Source: Serratia ureilytica (GTDB lineage Bacteria; Pseudomonadota; Gammaproteobacteria; Enterobacterales; Enterobacteriaceae). Taken from it: a stretch of 64,000 bases of DNA. Below are positions 27,606 to 35,481 of this stretch, piece after piece (positions within the stretch are counted from its first letter, which is position 1; each line of letters starts with the position of its first letter). The stretch spans positions 186,001 through 250,000 of the forward strand of contig NZ_JABXOF010000002.1 of the NCBI RefSeq assembly GCF_013375155.1. Direction: 5' to 3'. The notes under the pieces are model-generated. The model made no database searches. It saw only the letters and a program-made list of their open reading frames with translations, and was not told where the DNA came from. A program made the translations under genes and the position numbers.

Positions 27606-28088
27606 ATGGCTATTGATATGTTCCTGAAAGTTGAAGGTGCCAGCGGCGAATCCAAAGATTCGAATCACAAAGGCTGGACCGACATTACTTCTTTCTCCTG
27701 GGGCGCTTCTCAACCGGGCAATATGGGCGTTGGCGGCGGCGGTGGCGCCGGTAAAGTGTGCTTCAACGATCTGCACGTCAACGCGCTGATCGACAAGTCA
27801 ACCCCGGCCTTGCTGAAACACTGCTCAAGCGGCAAACACCTGACCAAGATTGAGCTGTCGGTTTGCAAGGCGGGCGGCACCCAGGTTGAATACGCAAAAA
27901 TCACCCTGGAAGACGTGCTGGTCACCGCCGTGCAGTACACCGGTGCAGGCGGCGAAGACACCGTGGGCGTCACCTACTCCTTCCAGGCGGCGAAAGTGAA
28001 ACAGCAGTACTGGGAGCAGAGCGACAAAGGCGGCAAAGGCGCCGAAAGCAGCGCAGGTTGGAACATCAAGGAAAACCGCGAAGCTTAA
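27606..28088 (+). CDS. hcp: Hcp, T6SS tube protein
   Basis: 160 residues forming hexameric rings of the inner tube: AIDMFLKVEGASGESKDSNHKGWTDITSFSWGASQPGNMGVGGGGGAGKVCFNDLHV, then CKAGGTQVEYAKITLEDVLVTAVQYTGAGGEDTVGVTYSFQAAKVKQQYWEQS. Many Tae4-type effectors travel inside Hcp. A 195-bp leader and its own strong terminator suggest a separate, highly expressed transcript. Codon use is GC-rich, unlike the AT-rich genes on both sides. Confidence 0.97.
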   Translation: MAIDMFLKVEGASGESKDSNHKGWTDITSFSWGASQPGNMGVGGGGGAGKVCFNDLHVNALIDKSTPALLKHCSSGKHLTKIELSVCKAGGTQVEYAKITLEDVLVTAVQYTGAGGEDTVGVTYSFQAAKVKQQYWEQSDKGGKGAESSAGWNIKENREA

Positions 28089-28097
28089 TTGTTATAC

Positions 28098-28125
28098 AAC
28101 CTCCCCATTATGGGGAGGTTTATTA
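28098..28125 (+). terminator. Strong rho-independent terminator after hcp
   Basis: Perfect 10-bp stem AACCTCCCCA-TTA-TGGGGAGGTT followed by TATT, 10 bp after the hcp stop. Confidence 0.85.
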
Positions 28126-28169
28126 GCAAACTAAGGACAGTATTTTGCAGAGATAAGGACATCACTCAA

Positions 28170-28964
28170 TTGAGTAAACATCAATTTCTCATCAGTAGCG
28201 TCTTATTATCGTTCAGTACATACGCAGCAGAAAAAAACGTTAATGCCCCAACATCATCAACTATTGATGGCTTATGGCAAGTGACTCAGGTCAACATAGA
28301 CAATGAGACTACCCGCACGCTTAGCTATCAATTTAACGATCCTCGATTACTAGGAAGAGTGATCAATATTTCCGCTCAATCAATAGAAAACAATCTGCCG
28401 GAAAAAGACGTCTGCACAGCGCCAACCTTAAGTATTGAGAGAAGCACGCTAAATCAATTCATCGGCAAGTCGATGGGCGGAGATAAAAGCATCTCGGCTA
28501 AAAACTATGCATTGAAAGAAAACGGCCAAGCAGAAGTCTCTCTTTTCAAGATCGCTTGTCACTCCGGATCATTCGGCCCATCCGATAATGGTGCAGGCTC
28601 CAGCTTTGCCGCTCTCAATCCACAAAAAATGCTGGTTAATTGGTACGATGGTTCGCTACTGCAATTAGAACGGTTACCGAAAGATCCTAAACCTGTAGCG
28701 TCTTTTGACTGCGCTAAATCTACAAGCGTTGTTGAAAAAACTATCTGCTCAGACTTCAATTTATCCGCCTATGACAAAAGCGTTTCTCAAGCTTGGCTGT
28801 TGGCAAAAAAGCAGGCGACCGATGTAGGAGATAAAAAACTGGCAGCCTCTTTAAACAGCACGCAAAAATCTTGGTTACTGCAAAGGGATAAATGCCGAGA
28901 TGACAAAGATTGCCTGGCCGATACGATGCAAAAACGAATCGATGCACTTACGTCACACGATTAA
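28170..28964 (+). CDS. Secreted DUF1311/LprI-domain protein in the effector island
   Basis: 264 residues from a TTG start. A signal peptide (SKHQFLISSVLLSFSTYAA) is followed by a region of unknown fold with a WQVTQVNID beta start. The C-terminal DUF1311/LprI domain reads FDCAKSTSVVEKTICSDFNLSAYDKSVSQAWLLAKKQA...QKSWLLQRDKCRDDKDCLADTM, with the four conserved cysteines. The longer frame from 28089 would begin inside the hcp terminator, so the TTG behind ATAAGGA is preferred. Mycobacterial LprI inhibits lysozyme. Here a role as an inhibitor of muramidase-type effectors is an inference. Confidence 0.7.
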   Translation: MSKHQFLISSVLLSFSTYAAEKNVNAPTSSTIDGLWQVTQVNIDNETTRTLSYQFNDPRLLGRVINISAQSIENNLPEKDVCTAPTLSIERSTLNQFIGKSMGGDKSISAKNYALKENGQAEVSLFKIACHSGSFGPSDNGAGSSFAALNPQKMLVNWYDGSLLQLERLPKDPKPVASFDCAKSTSVVEKTICSDFNLSAYDKSVSQAWLLAKKQATDVGDKKLAASLNSTQKSWLLQRDKCRDDKDCLADTMQKRIDALTSHD

Positions 28965-29316
28965 AACTGCGTTCCTACTCATGTTGGCGGTATTGAATAC
29001 TGAAGCTTCCGCCAACGAAAAGTACTCCTCTGCCGAGTACCTCAAAAACTACGCGCTTAGCGTCTGTATCGCCGAGGGGTACTCAGCAAAAGAAGTCAAA
29101 AACGATGCCGCAGCCGCTGCTCGGGGTTACATGGAGTTCGGCGATTATTCTCTGGAGGCGCATACCGCCGTCAGGGCGCTGGCAAAAGAATTTCTGGCAA
29201 AGCCCTATGACAGCATGTCTGGGGAGCCGATGACGATGGCCAAGTGCATCGATCTTGTACATAGCCAAGCGTTGCAAGCCATCATCAAGAAGTACCAAGG
29301 GAAAGACGACAACTGA
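28942..29316 (+). CDS. Orphan Tai4/Rap-type immunity protein
   Basis: 124 residues starting at MHLRHTIKTAFLLMLAVLNTEASA, a signal peptide. A helical domain follows with AEYLKNYALSVCIAEGYS, AARGYMEFGDYSLEAH and MAKCIDLVHSQALQAIIKKYQG. It carries two cysteines and the helical layout of Tai4/Rap proteins, but differs clearly from the Rap1-like protein upstream. It overlaps the DUF1311 gene by 23 bp. No amidase gene adjoins it. In the characterised strain Db10 a second Tae4 amidase (Ssp2) with Rap2 lies near hcp, so this may be the surviving immunity half. Confidence 0.75.
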   Translation: MHLRHTIKTAFLLMLAVLNTEASANEKYSSAEYLKNYALSVCIAEGYSAKEVKNDAAAAARGYMEFGDYSLEAHTAVRALAKEFLAKPYDSMSGEPMTMAKCIDLVHSQALQAIIKKYQGKDDN

Positions 29317-29378
29317 TAATAAATACGCATCCTTACATATAATAAATGTTAGTTTAGAAAAATAGGAAAGGAATCCTG

Positions 29379-30140
29379 ATGCAATACAAAACAAAAGCAG
29401 ATCTGGATAGATCTGTCGATGAACTCAAAAAACTATCAAGAACGTTTTCACGACAGTATCTATACACCAACGAATCAAGAGCTAATTTCTCACTGGAAAT
29501 AGACCAACTTATTCAGTTTGCACAAAGGGATATCAGTATACACTGCACATCCTACGCTGGGGCAATCAGGGACATTGAAGACGAGACTAATCATCTTAAA
29601 CGCCAAGCTTTTGCTATCGACGCAGGAAGAAATACGCTCTATATATCAATAGAAAAAAAGAAGAGTAACAACACCACCAACCTTATTTTGAAGCAGATAG
29701 GTTTTGTCGGTGGAGGAACACAAATATTCGCCGGAGTCGGTACTTGTGCAGCGACTCTCGGTATGGCGTGTGGCGGTTTTGGCTTACCGCTGATTGCTCA
29801 AGGTACTAACAATATTTATGAAAACGGTTACTATTTACTTTTCCGAAAAGATAAATCAGGCAGTGTCAGAAATGCCTATCGATATACTGCAAAAGCACTA
29901 GGATATAGTCAGGATGCTGCGGATACAATTTATGGCACTGTAGATCTTAGCCTATCTGGATATGGAATGATCAGGAAAACATTAAAACCAGATGCCTGGA
30001 GATTATATAGGAATATCAATAGCGACTTTATTCGTGGTTGGCAAGAGATGGGCCGAACAGGTTTGACGATTGAGGTTATATCAGATTTAACAACCGGCAG
30101 CGGGATGTACGAACTCATAAAGGACAACCAAAGAAAATGA
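29379..30140 (+). CDS. DUF4225-like protein, candidate membrane-acting T6SS effector
   Basis: 253 residues. An N-terminal helical part (SRTFSRQYLYTNESRANFSLEIDQLIQFAQRDI) is followed by a hydrophobic glycine-rich hairpin near residues 107-143 (FVGGGTQIFAGVGTCAATLGMACGGFGLPL). A C-terminal NNIYENGYYLLFRKDKSGSVRNAYRYTAKALGYSQDAADTIYGTVDLSLSGYGM segment is typical of DUF4225 proteins. There is no signal peptide. It is AT-rich. AGGAAAGGAATCCTG precedes the ATG. The 4-bp ATGA overlap with a small membrane protein is the pattern of a toxin/immunity pair. Effector status is inferred. Confidence 0.65.
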   Translation: MQYKTKADLDRSVDELKKLSRTFSRQYLYTNESRANFSLEIDQLIQFAQRDISIHCTSYAGAIRDIEDETNHLKRQAFAIDAGRNTLYISIEKKKSNNTTNLILKQIGFVGGGTQIFAGVGTCAATLGMACGGFGLPLIAQGTNNIYENGYYLLFRKDKSGSVRNAYRYTAKALGYSQDAADTIYGTVDLSLSGYGMIRKTLKPDAWRLYRNINSDFIRGWQEMGRTGLTIEVISDLTTGSGMYELIKDNQRK

Positions 30141-30475
30141 CTCCAGACGTCACGCTATCAACTTACTCATATGGATTCTTATTTTCCTACTTTTCATTGT
30201 CACTCATAATTTTAGTGGCATTATATTACTTAAAAAAAATATCGGCACGCAAACACAATTATCCATTGTTTGTTTTCAACTGTCTCATTGTTGTTGTTAT
30301 GGGAGTCCTACAGCTCTCAATTTTTGCATATGGAAATGATTTTCTTAATCTTTTCTACCCAATAGGCAACGATAACTATGACTCTATTCACTACGGCAGT
30401 TTGATGTTCACCTTTATCTACTTAACTCAACTACCAAAAAACACCTATTGCAAAGAAGAAAAGAATCGAAGTTAG
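30137..30475 (+). CDS. Small polytopic membrane protein, candidate immunity to the DUF4225 protein
   Basis: 112 residues with three likely membrane segments (FLFSYFSLSLIILVALYYL, PLFVFNCLIVVVMGVLQLSIFAYG, SLMFTFIYLTQL) and a basic tail. It overlaps its upstream neighbour by ATGA and has the same low GC. Inner-membrane immunity proteins usually protect against pore-forming or lipid-acting toxins, so it is a reasonable partner for the DUF4225 protein. No family was recognised. Confidence 0.55.
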   Translation: MTPDVTLSTYSYGFLFSYFSLSLIILVALYYLKKISARKHNYPLFVFNCLIVVVMGVLQLSIFAYGNDFLNLFYPIGNDNYDSIHYGSLMFTFIYLTQLPKNTYCKEEKNRS

Positions 30476-30545
30476 CCATCTGATTAGATGACTAAATCAA
30501 CATACGCCCAAAGCAGTCTAAAATCCCCATCAGCAGGAATGCCTT

Positions 30546-32273
30546 ATGCGATTTTCCATTGTAAAAAATAAAAGCGGCCAGGTTCCGCCGCAAAGCAGTT
30601 GCGATTTTCTGCCGCCGGGCGGCACCATCGGCCGTAGCGTGGACAACAACCTGGTGCTGCCGGACGAAGAGCGCGCCATTTCCCGTCTGCAGGCGATCGT
30701 GCACATTTCCTCTGACGGCGAATGCCGCATCACCAATCGCGGCAACGTCACCCGCGTGCTGCTGAACGATATTCCGCTGGAGCGTGGCCGCCAGGTTGAA
30801 CTGCAGGATGGCGACGTGCTCGGCATCGACGATTACCAGATTGAAGTCAGCGCGCTGCAACAGCACGCCGCGCCGCAGGCTCAACCGGTGGCCAAGGCCG
30901 TTGCCGCTGCTGCGGCCCCTGCAGCCGCCGCCAAAGAAAAATCCGCCGCGCCGATCCCCAACGAAATCTGGGACAGCCTGGTGGAAGAATTTACGCCGAA
31001 TGCGTCGGCCGCCGTCACACCGCCGCCGATCGCCAATCCAGACAGCCATCCGCTGCTGGATACCCCCGCTCGCGAGCTGAACCCGGCCGATCCGCTGGCG
31101 CAGCTGGCGGGCGATGTCGATCTGCGCCAATTGCAGCAACAGCAAACCGATCCGGCCGCCCTATTCAACACCGACTCCACTTTTGAGCGTGAGCATATCC
31201 TGGCCGACACCACCCCCAGCGCGCTGCTGGCGGAGCAGGCTGCGCCACCGCGCCCGGCTCCCCCCGTCCAGAATGCGCAGCAACCGGAACAAGAGCTGGA
31301 TCCGCTGGCGCTGTTCGGCGGTTCATCCGCGCCCGCTTCGCCAGAGACGTTAAACAGCAACGACCCGCTGGGGCTGTTGATGGGCGGCGCCGTGCCGCTG
31401 GCTCAGCCGGAGGAACCGGCACAACCGCCGTCCCCACCACCGGCGCCGATCGCCGCACAACCGCAAGCGCCGCGCCCTCAACCGACGCCGCCGCCGGTGC
31501 AGAGACCCGAGCCGCAGCCCCAACCCGCACCGCAGTTCAGCCAGCAGGAACCGCCTGCGCAACCTCCGCGCCCGCGCCAGGGCAACCGCTTGGGCATCGA
31601 TCCGGTCGCCTACCAGTCCGCCCAGCGGCAGCACGCCGCCGCGCCGAATGGCGACACCTTGGAGGGGCCGCTGCTGACGGCGCTGTTGCAAGGCATCGGT
31701 CTCGACGATCTGCAGCCGCAGCCGCATTTCGACGAACAACAGATCCGCCAGGCCGGCCGCCTGCTGAGCCTGTTCTCGCAAGGCACCGTCGCCCTGCTCT
31801 CATCCCGCTCGATCCTCAAGCGCGGCGTGAAGGCTGAGATGACCATGATCCTCGACGAGGCCAACAACCCGTTCAAACTGCTGCCTTCGGGGAAAACGGT
31901 GCTGATGCAGATGTTCGGCAGCCAGATGCCGGGCTTTATGCCGCCGGAACAGGCGGTGCGCGATGCGCTGATCGACCTGCAGGCGCACCAGCTGGGGATG
32001 ATCGCCGGCATTCGCGCCATCATCGCCGCCATGCTGCAGTCGTTCAACCCGGAGCGCCTCGAAGAGGAAGCGCGCAAGGAAGGCGTGGCGCCGCGTCTGT
32101 CGCTGCCCGCCAACCGCAAGGCCGCGCTGTGGGACTACTTTGTGAAGAACTATCAGCAAACCTCCGGCGAAATCGAGGACGATTTCCACACTCTGTTCGG
32201 CGAAGCCTTCCTGCACGCCTATGACGTTGAAGTGAATCAATACAAAGACTCACAGACCAAACCGGACGCGTAA
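30546..32273 (+). CDS. fha: Fha/TagH, FHA-domain T6SS regulator
   Basis: 575 residues. The N-terminal forkhead-associated domain (PPGGTIGRSVDNNLVLPDEERAISRLQAIVHISSDGECRITNRGN) binds phosphothreonine. A long Pro/Ala/Gln-rich linker (about 100-360) follows, then the conserved T6SS-FHA C-terminal domain (LLTALLQGIGLDDLQPQP...QAGRLLSLFSQGTVALLSSRSILKR). Phosphorylation of Fha by PpkA promotes secretion. It begins the regulatory block after the AT-rich island, shares one base with pppA (TAATG), and probably has its own promoter. Confidence 0.9.
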   Translation: MRFSIVKNKSGQVPPQSSCDFLPPGGTIGRSVDNNLVLPDEERAISRLQAIVHISSDGECRITNRGNVTRVLLNDIPLERGRQVELQDGDVLGIDDYQIEVSALQQHAAPQAQPVAKAVAAAAAPAAAAKEKSAAPIPNEIWDSLVEEFTPNASAAVTPPPIANPDSHPLLDTPARELNPADPLAQLAGDVDLRQLQQQQTDPAALFNTDSTFEREHILADTTPSALLAEQAAPPRPAPPVQNAQQPEQELDPLALFGGSSAPASPETLNSNDPLGLLMGGAVPLAQPEEPAQPPSPPPAPIAAQPQAPRPQPTPPPVQRPEPQPQPAPQFSQQEPPAQPPRPRQGNRLGIDPVAYQSAQRQHAAAPNGDTLEGPLLTALLQGIGLDDLQPQPHFDEQQIRQAGRLLSLFSQGTVALLSSRSILKRGVKAEMTMILDEANNPFKLLPSGKTVLMQMFGSQMPGFMPPEQAVRDALIDLQAHQLGMIAGIRAIIAAMLQSFNPERLEEEARKEGVAPRLSLPANRKAALWDYFVKNYQQTSGEIEDDFHTLFGEAFLHAYDVEVNQYKDSQTKPDA

Positions 32274-33046
32274 TGAATATCACCATAGCCTCTACCTCCA
32301 ATCAGGGCGGCCGCGCCTCCAACCAGGATCAGACCGGCGAGGTGCTCGGCAACCGCGCCGCCTGCTTCGTGGTGTGCGACGGCATCGCCGGTTTTCCGGG
32401 CGGCGATATCGCCGCCAAACTGGCGCGCGACACCATTTTGCAAAACTTCGACGGCGAAAAGCACCTTAACGCCCAGAGCATTCGTCAGCACATTACGCGC
32501 GCCAATGCCGCCATCCACCAGCAGCAGCGGCAGTCGGACGAATACAGCAAGATGGGCACCACGCTGGTCAGTCTGTTTATCGATCGCGATTACCAGCTGG
32601 CCTACTGGGCGCACGCCGGCGACAGCCGCCTGTACCTGTTCCGCCGCGGCTACCTGCATGCCGTCACCACCGACCACAGCCTGATCCAACAGATGCAGGA
32701 CGCCGGTTATCAGACCAACGGCATCAACAGCAACCTGCTGTATTTCGCGCTGGGGCTCAACGAAGAGCGCGACGCCACCTACAGCGACGTGCTGCAGCTG
32801 GAAGACGGCGACGTTTTCCTGCTGTGCACCGACGGCTTCTGGCACAGCTTCAGCCAGGCCGAACTGGAACAGTCGCTGCACATGGTCAACTCCCCCAGCG
32901 AGTGGATCGCCCTGATGCAGCAGGCATGGAAGAAAAACAATAACAGCGATAACTACAGCGCTATCGCCGTCTGGATTGGCTCACCGCAGGAAACCACCCT
33001 GCTGCATTCGCTGGCGGATGCGGAACGGTTTCTCATCCGCGACTGA
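32273..33046 (+). CDS. pppA: PppA, PP2C-type phosphatase of T6SS
   Basis: 257 residues. PP2C motifs: SNQGGRASNQDQTGEVL, CFVVCDGIAGFPGGDIAA (metal-binding Asp), MGTTLVSLFI, WAHAGDSRLYLFRRG, LLCTDGFW, and NNNSDNYSAIAVW. It removes the phosphate that PpkA adds to Fha, turning the system down or resetting it. Coupled to fha. Confidence 0.92.
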   Translation: MNITIASTSNQGGRASNQDQTGEVLGNRAACFVVCDGIAGFPGGDIAAKLARDTILQNFDGEKHLNAQSIRQHITRANAAIHQQQRQSDEYSKMGTTLVSLFIDRDYQLAYWAHAGDSRLYLFRRGYLHAVTTDHSLIQQMQDAGYQTNGINSNLLYFALGLNEERDATYSDVLQLEDGDVFLLCTDGFWHSFSQAELEQSLHMVNSPSEWIALMQQAWKKNNNSDNYSAIAVWIGSPQETTLLHSLADAERFLIRD

Positions 33047-33075
33047 GTCGGCGCACATTCACAGCAAGGTTCACT

Positions 33076-34062
33076 ATGAAATACTGGATGCCGGGGCTCG
33101 TCGCCCTGATGGCGGTACCGACCGCGCAGGCGATGAACTATCGCCTGGTTTACTCCCCCAGCCAGAAGCTGGAAGTGTTTATTGATGACGTCAAGAACAG
33201 CAATCCGGAAAGCTGGTGCGGCAAAAGCATCCCGCTGCGCATCGTCTCGGCGCAAGGCAAAGATCCGGCCGTGTTGAACGACTTTCTGCCCCGCGTCGGC
33301 AATCTGCTGGAAAAGCAGTGCCCAAAAGCCGGTCATCTGCCCTGGACGCTGACCGACAAGCGCGGTGAGAAGCTGGCGACCGGCGAAGCCGCCAAAGCGC
33401 GCGGCTGGAAACCGGTGGTCAAGCAAGAGACCGCCGAGCAGCCGCAAACCCCGCCGCCGCCGACCATTCCTGCGGCGGTGGCCGTCACCTCTGCGCAGGC
33501 GGACACCGCGCCGCCACAGCGTTTCAGCCTGCCGCAGGGCTGCCACTTCCGCACCTTCTGGGGTGACGAAGCCACCGGCGGCTCGCTGTTCATTCCCGCT
33601 GGCGACGCGCTGCGCTGCGGCGAGGACGGCTGGCTGCAAGGCAGCGGCGCGGTCACGCTGCAACACGGCGGGCAAACCCTCTCGCCGACGCTGTGGTTCC
33701 TGCAAGGTTACCCGCTGGCGAAGATTAACGGCGGCGATCGCGCGCTGACCGTCGTCAGCGCCAACGCCCAACGGCTCATTTTGGGCGGCAACCCGCAGGC
33801 GCCGGGCAGCTTCCTGCTGCTGACCTTCGAACCGCAGTTGCATGCCTGGGCGTTCAACGGTGAAGCGATCGTTGAAATGCCGCGTGTCGACGCCGCCGAC
33901 GAGACCAAGATCACACAGCGCGTGCAGCAGGCGCAAACCGCCTGGCAGCCGCTGCTGAGCGCCTCCGCCCCGCTGACCTTCAAGCTGGTGGAACAGTTGG
34001 CCGCAGACCGGGTCGATCCCGCCAGCGGCAGCTACCTGTCGGTTAACGGCGCCACTCACTGA
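33076..34062 (+). CDS. Periplasmic T6SS-associated protein, possible RtkS-type regulator
   Basis: 328 residues with a signal peptide (MKYWMPGLVALMAVPTAQA) and two soluble halves separated by a Gln/Pro-rich linker near residues 115-150. The first part has YRLVYSPSQKLEVFIDDVKNSNPESWCGKSIPLRIVSA. The second has beta-rich CHFRTFWGDEATGGSLFIPAGDALRCGEDGWLQG. It sits inside the kinase/phosphatase block. S. marcescens is known to need a periplasmic protein, RtkS, for PpkA activity. This gene is a candidate by location and export signal, not by recognised sequence. Confidence 0.6.
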   Translation: MKYWMPGLVALMAVPTAQAMNYRLVYSPSQKLEVFIDDVKNSNPESWCGKSIPLRIVSAQGKDPAVLNDFLPRVGNLLEKQCPKAGHLPWTLTDKRGEKLATGEAAKARGWKPVVKQETAEQPQTPPPPTIPAAVAVTSAQADTAPPQRFSLPQGCHFRTFWGDEATGGSLFIPAGDALRCGEDGWLQGSGAVTLQHGGQTLSPTLWFLQGYPLAKINGGDRALTVVSANAQRLILGGNPQAPGSFLLLTFEPQLHAWAFNGEAIVEMPRVDAADETKITQRVQQAQTAWQPLLSASAPLTFKLVEQLAADRVDPASGSYLSVNGATH

Positions 34063-34077
34063 TTATAAGGAAAGCCT

Positions 34078-34899
34078 GTGAAATCATTAGCAAGCATGCT
34101 GCAAGGCCAGTCGATCGCCGCGGCCATCACCGCCGTCGAGAACGATATCAAGGCAAAACCGGCGGATGCCGACCTGCGCGCCGCGCTGGTGCAACTGCTG
34201 TGTCTGAGCGGTAACTGGACGCGCGCCAACGCGCAGTTGAAATCCTGGCAGGCGCTGAAACCGATCGCCCAACCAACCACCTTGCTGCTGATGCAGTCGG
34301 TCAACGCCGAGCTGCAACGCCAGGCGGTATTCGCCGGCACGGCCGCGCCGACGCTGCTGCGGCAGGCGCATCCCTGGCTGAAACTGATGGTGCAGGCGCT
34401 GCATCAGGATGCGCAAGGGGCGGCCGAGCAGGCCCAGACGCTGCGCGATGAGGCGCTGGAGGCCGCCCCGGCCGGCGCCGGGCGGTTAATGCTGGCCGAA
34501 GGCGACCAAGAGCGGCAGCTGAGTTTCGACTGGCTGACCGACGGTGACGGCCGCCTCGGGCCGGTGTGCGAGCTGGCGCTCAACGGCGTTTACTACTGGG
34601 TGCCGTTTGCCGACATCGCCGCGATCCAGTTCCAGGCGCCACAGAGCGCCATCGATCTGGTGTGGAGCCATGCGCTGGTGCGCCTGACCGACGGCCGCGA
34701 ACAGGTATGCCAACTGCCCGCCCGTTACCCGCTGCCCGAAGGCAGCGACGACGCGCTGCTGCTCGGCAAACGCACCGAATGGCAACCGCTGGGCGACGGC
34801 GCCCACTATGCGGGGCTGGGCCTGAAGACCTGGCTCAGCGAAAGCGACGAATTCCCGCTGCACAGCCTGCGGCAGTTGAGCTTCGACGCGAGCGCCTGA
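34078..34899 (+). CDS. tagJ: TagJ/ImpE accessory protein
   Basis: 273 residues: LQGQSIAAAITAVENDIKAKPADADLRAALVQLLCLSGNWTRANAQLKSWQAL at the N-terminus, then the ImpE domain FDWLTDGDGRLGPVCELALNGVYYWVPFADIAAIQFQAP...LVWSHALVRLTDGREQVCQLPARYP. TagJ binds the sheath and may help ClpV contact it. The start is GTG behind AAGGAAAGCCT. Confidence 0.92.
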   Translation: MKSLASMLQGQSIAAAITAVENDIKAKPADADLRAALVQLLCLSGNWTRANAQLKSWQALKPIAQPTTLLLMQSVNAELQRQAVFAGTAAPTLLRQAHPWLKLMVQALHQDAQGAAEQAQTLRDEALEAAPAGAGRLMLAEGDQERQLSFDWLTDGDGRLGPVCELALNGVYYWVPFADIAAIQFQAPQSAIDLVWSHALVRLTDGREQVCQLPARYPLPEGSDDALLLGKRTEWQPLGDGAHYAGLGLKTWLSESDEFPLHSLRQLSFDASA

Positions 34900-34901
34900 C
34901 C

Positions 34902-35477
34902 ATGAACGACAAGCGCCCCCCCCACTATGACGGCGGCGATCTGCGCCGCCAGGGCTATCGCTCTCGTCAGGACAGCGAACGCCTGACTTCACGCGACAAA
35001 ATGCAGCCGGTGCTGCTCGATATGCTGACCGACGACGAACCGCAGAAAAAGCAGGAGGCGCAGGTGCGCAACCTGGTGTCGCACAGCGAGCTGCGCCGCC
35101 GGGTATTGCGCGATTTGCAGTGGCTGTTCAACTGCGTCAACAGCGAATCCAATCTGGATCTCGGCGATTTTCCGCAGGTGCGGCGTTCCACCCTGAATTA
35201 CGGCATCGCCTCGCTGGCGGGCAAGCGCATGTCGGACATCGAATGGCTGGACATTCAGCGCGCGCTGACCGATTCCATCCTCCATTTCGAGCCGCGCATT
35301 CTGCCCGACGGGTTGCAGGTGCGCTGCATTTCGGACACCGGCTCGCTGGATCTGCACAACGTGCTGTCGATCGAAATCAAGGGCCGCCTGTGGTGCGTGC
35401 CCTATCCGCTGGAGTTTCTGTTCCGTACCGACGTGGATCTGGAAAACGGCCACTTCGATCTGAAAGACATAGGGTAA
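34902..35477 (+). CDS. tssE: TssE, gp25-like baseplate protein
   Basis: 191 residues. The gp25 domain covers DLQWLFNCVNSESNLDLGDFPQVRRSTLNYGIASLAGKRMSDIEWLDIQRALTDSILHFEPRILPDGLQVR. The N-terminal 50 residues are charged and variable. The ATG at 34902, 2 bp after tagJ, is preferred over the in-frame upstream extension that would lie inside tagJ. Confidence 0.93.
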   Translation: MNDKRPPHYDGGDLRRQGYRSRQDSERLTSRDKMQPVLLDMLTDDEPQKKQEAQVRNLVSHSELRRRVLRDLQWLFNCVNSESNLDLGDFPQVRRSTLNYGIASLAGKRMSDIEWLDIQRALTDSILHFEPRILPDGLQVRCISDTGSLDLHNVLSIEIKGRLWCVPYPLEFLFRTDVDLENGHFDLKDIG

Positions 35478-35481
35478 GGCG

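Noticed and set aside
28089-28169. Upstream start for the DUF1311 protein (MLYNLPIMGRF)
   Set aside because: It falls within the hcp terminator stem-loop and would bury the signal peptide 27 residues inside the protein.
30881-31803. Overlapping Pro/Arg/Ala-rich frames opposite the Fha linker
   Set aside because: They mirror the repetitive linker coding sequence. No start signals or recognisable domains.
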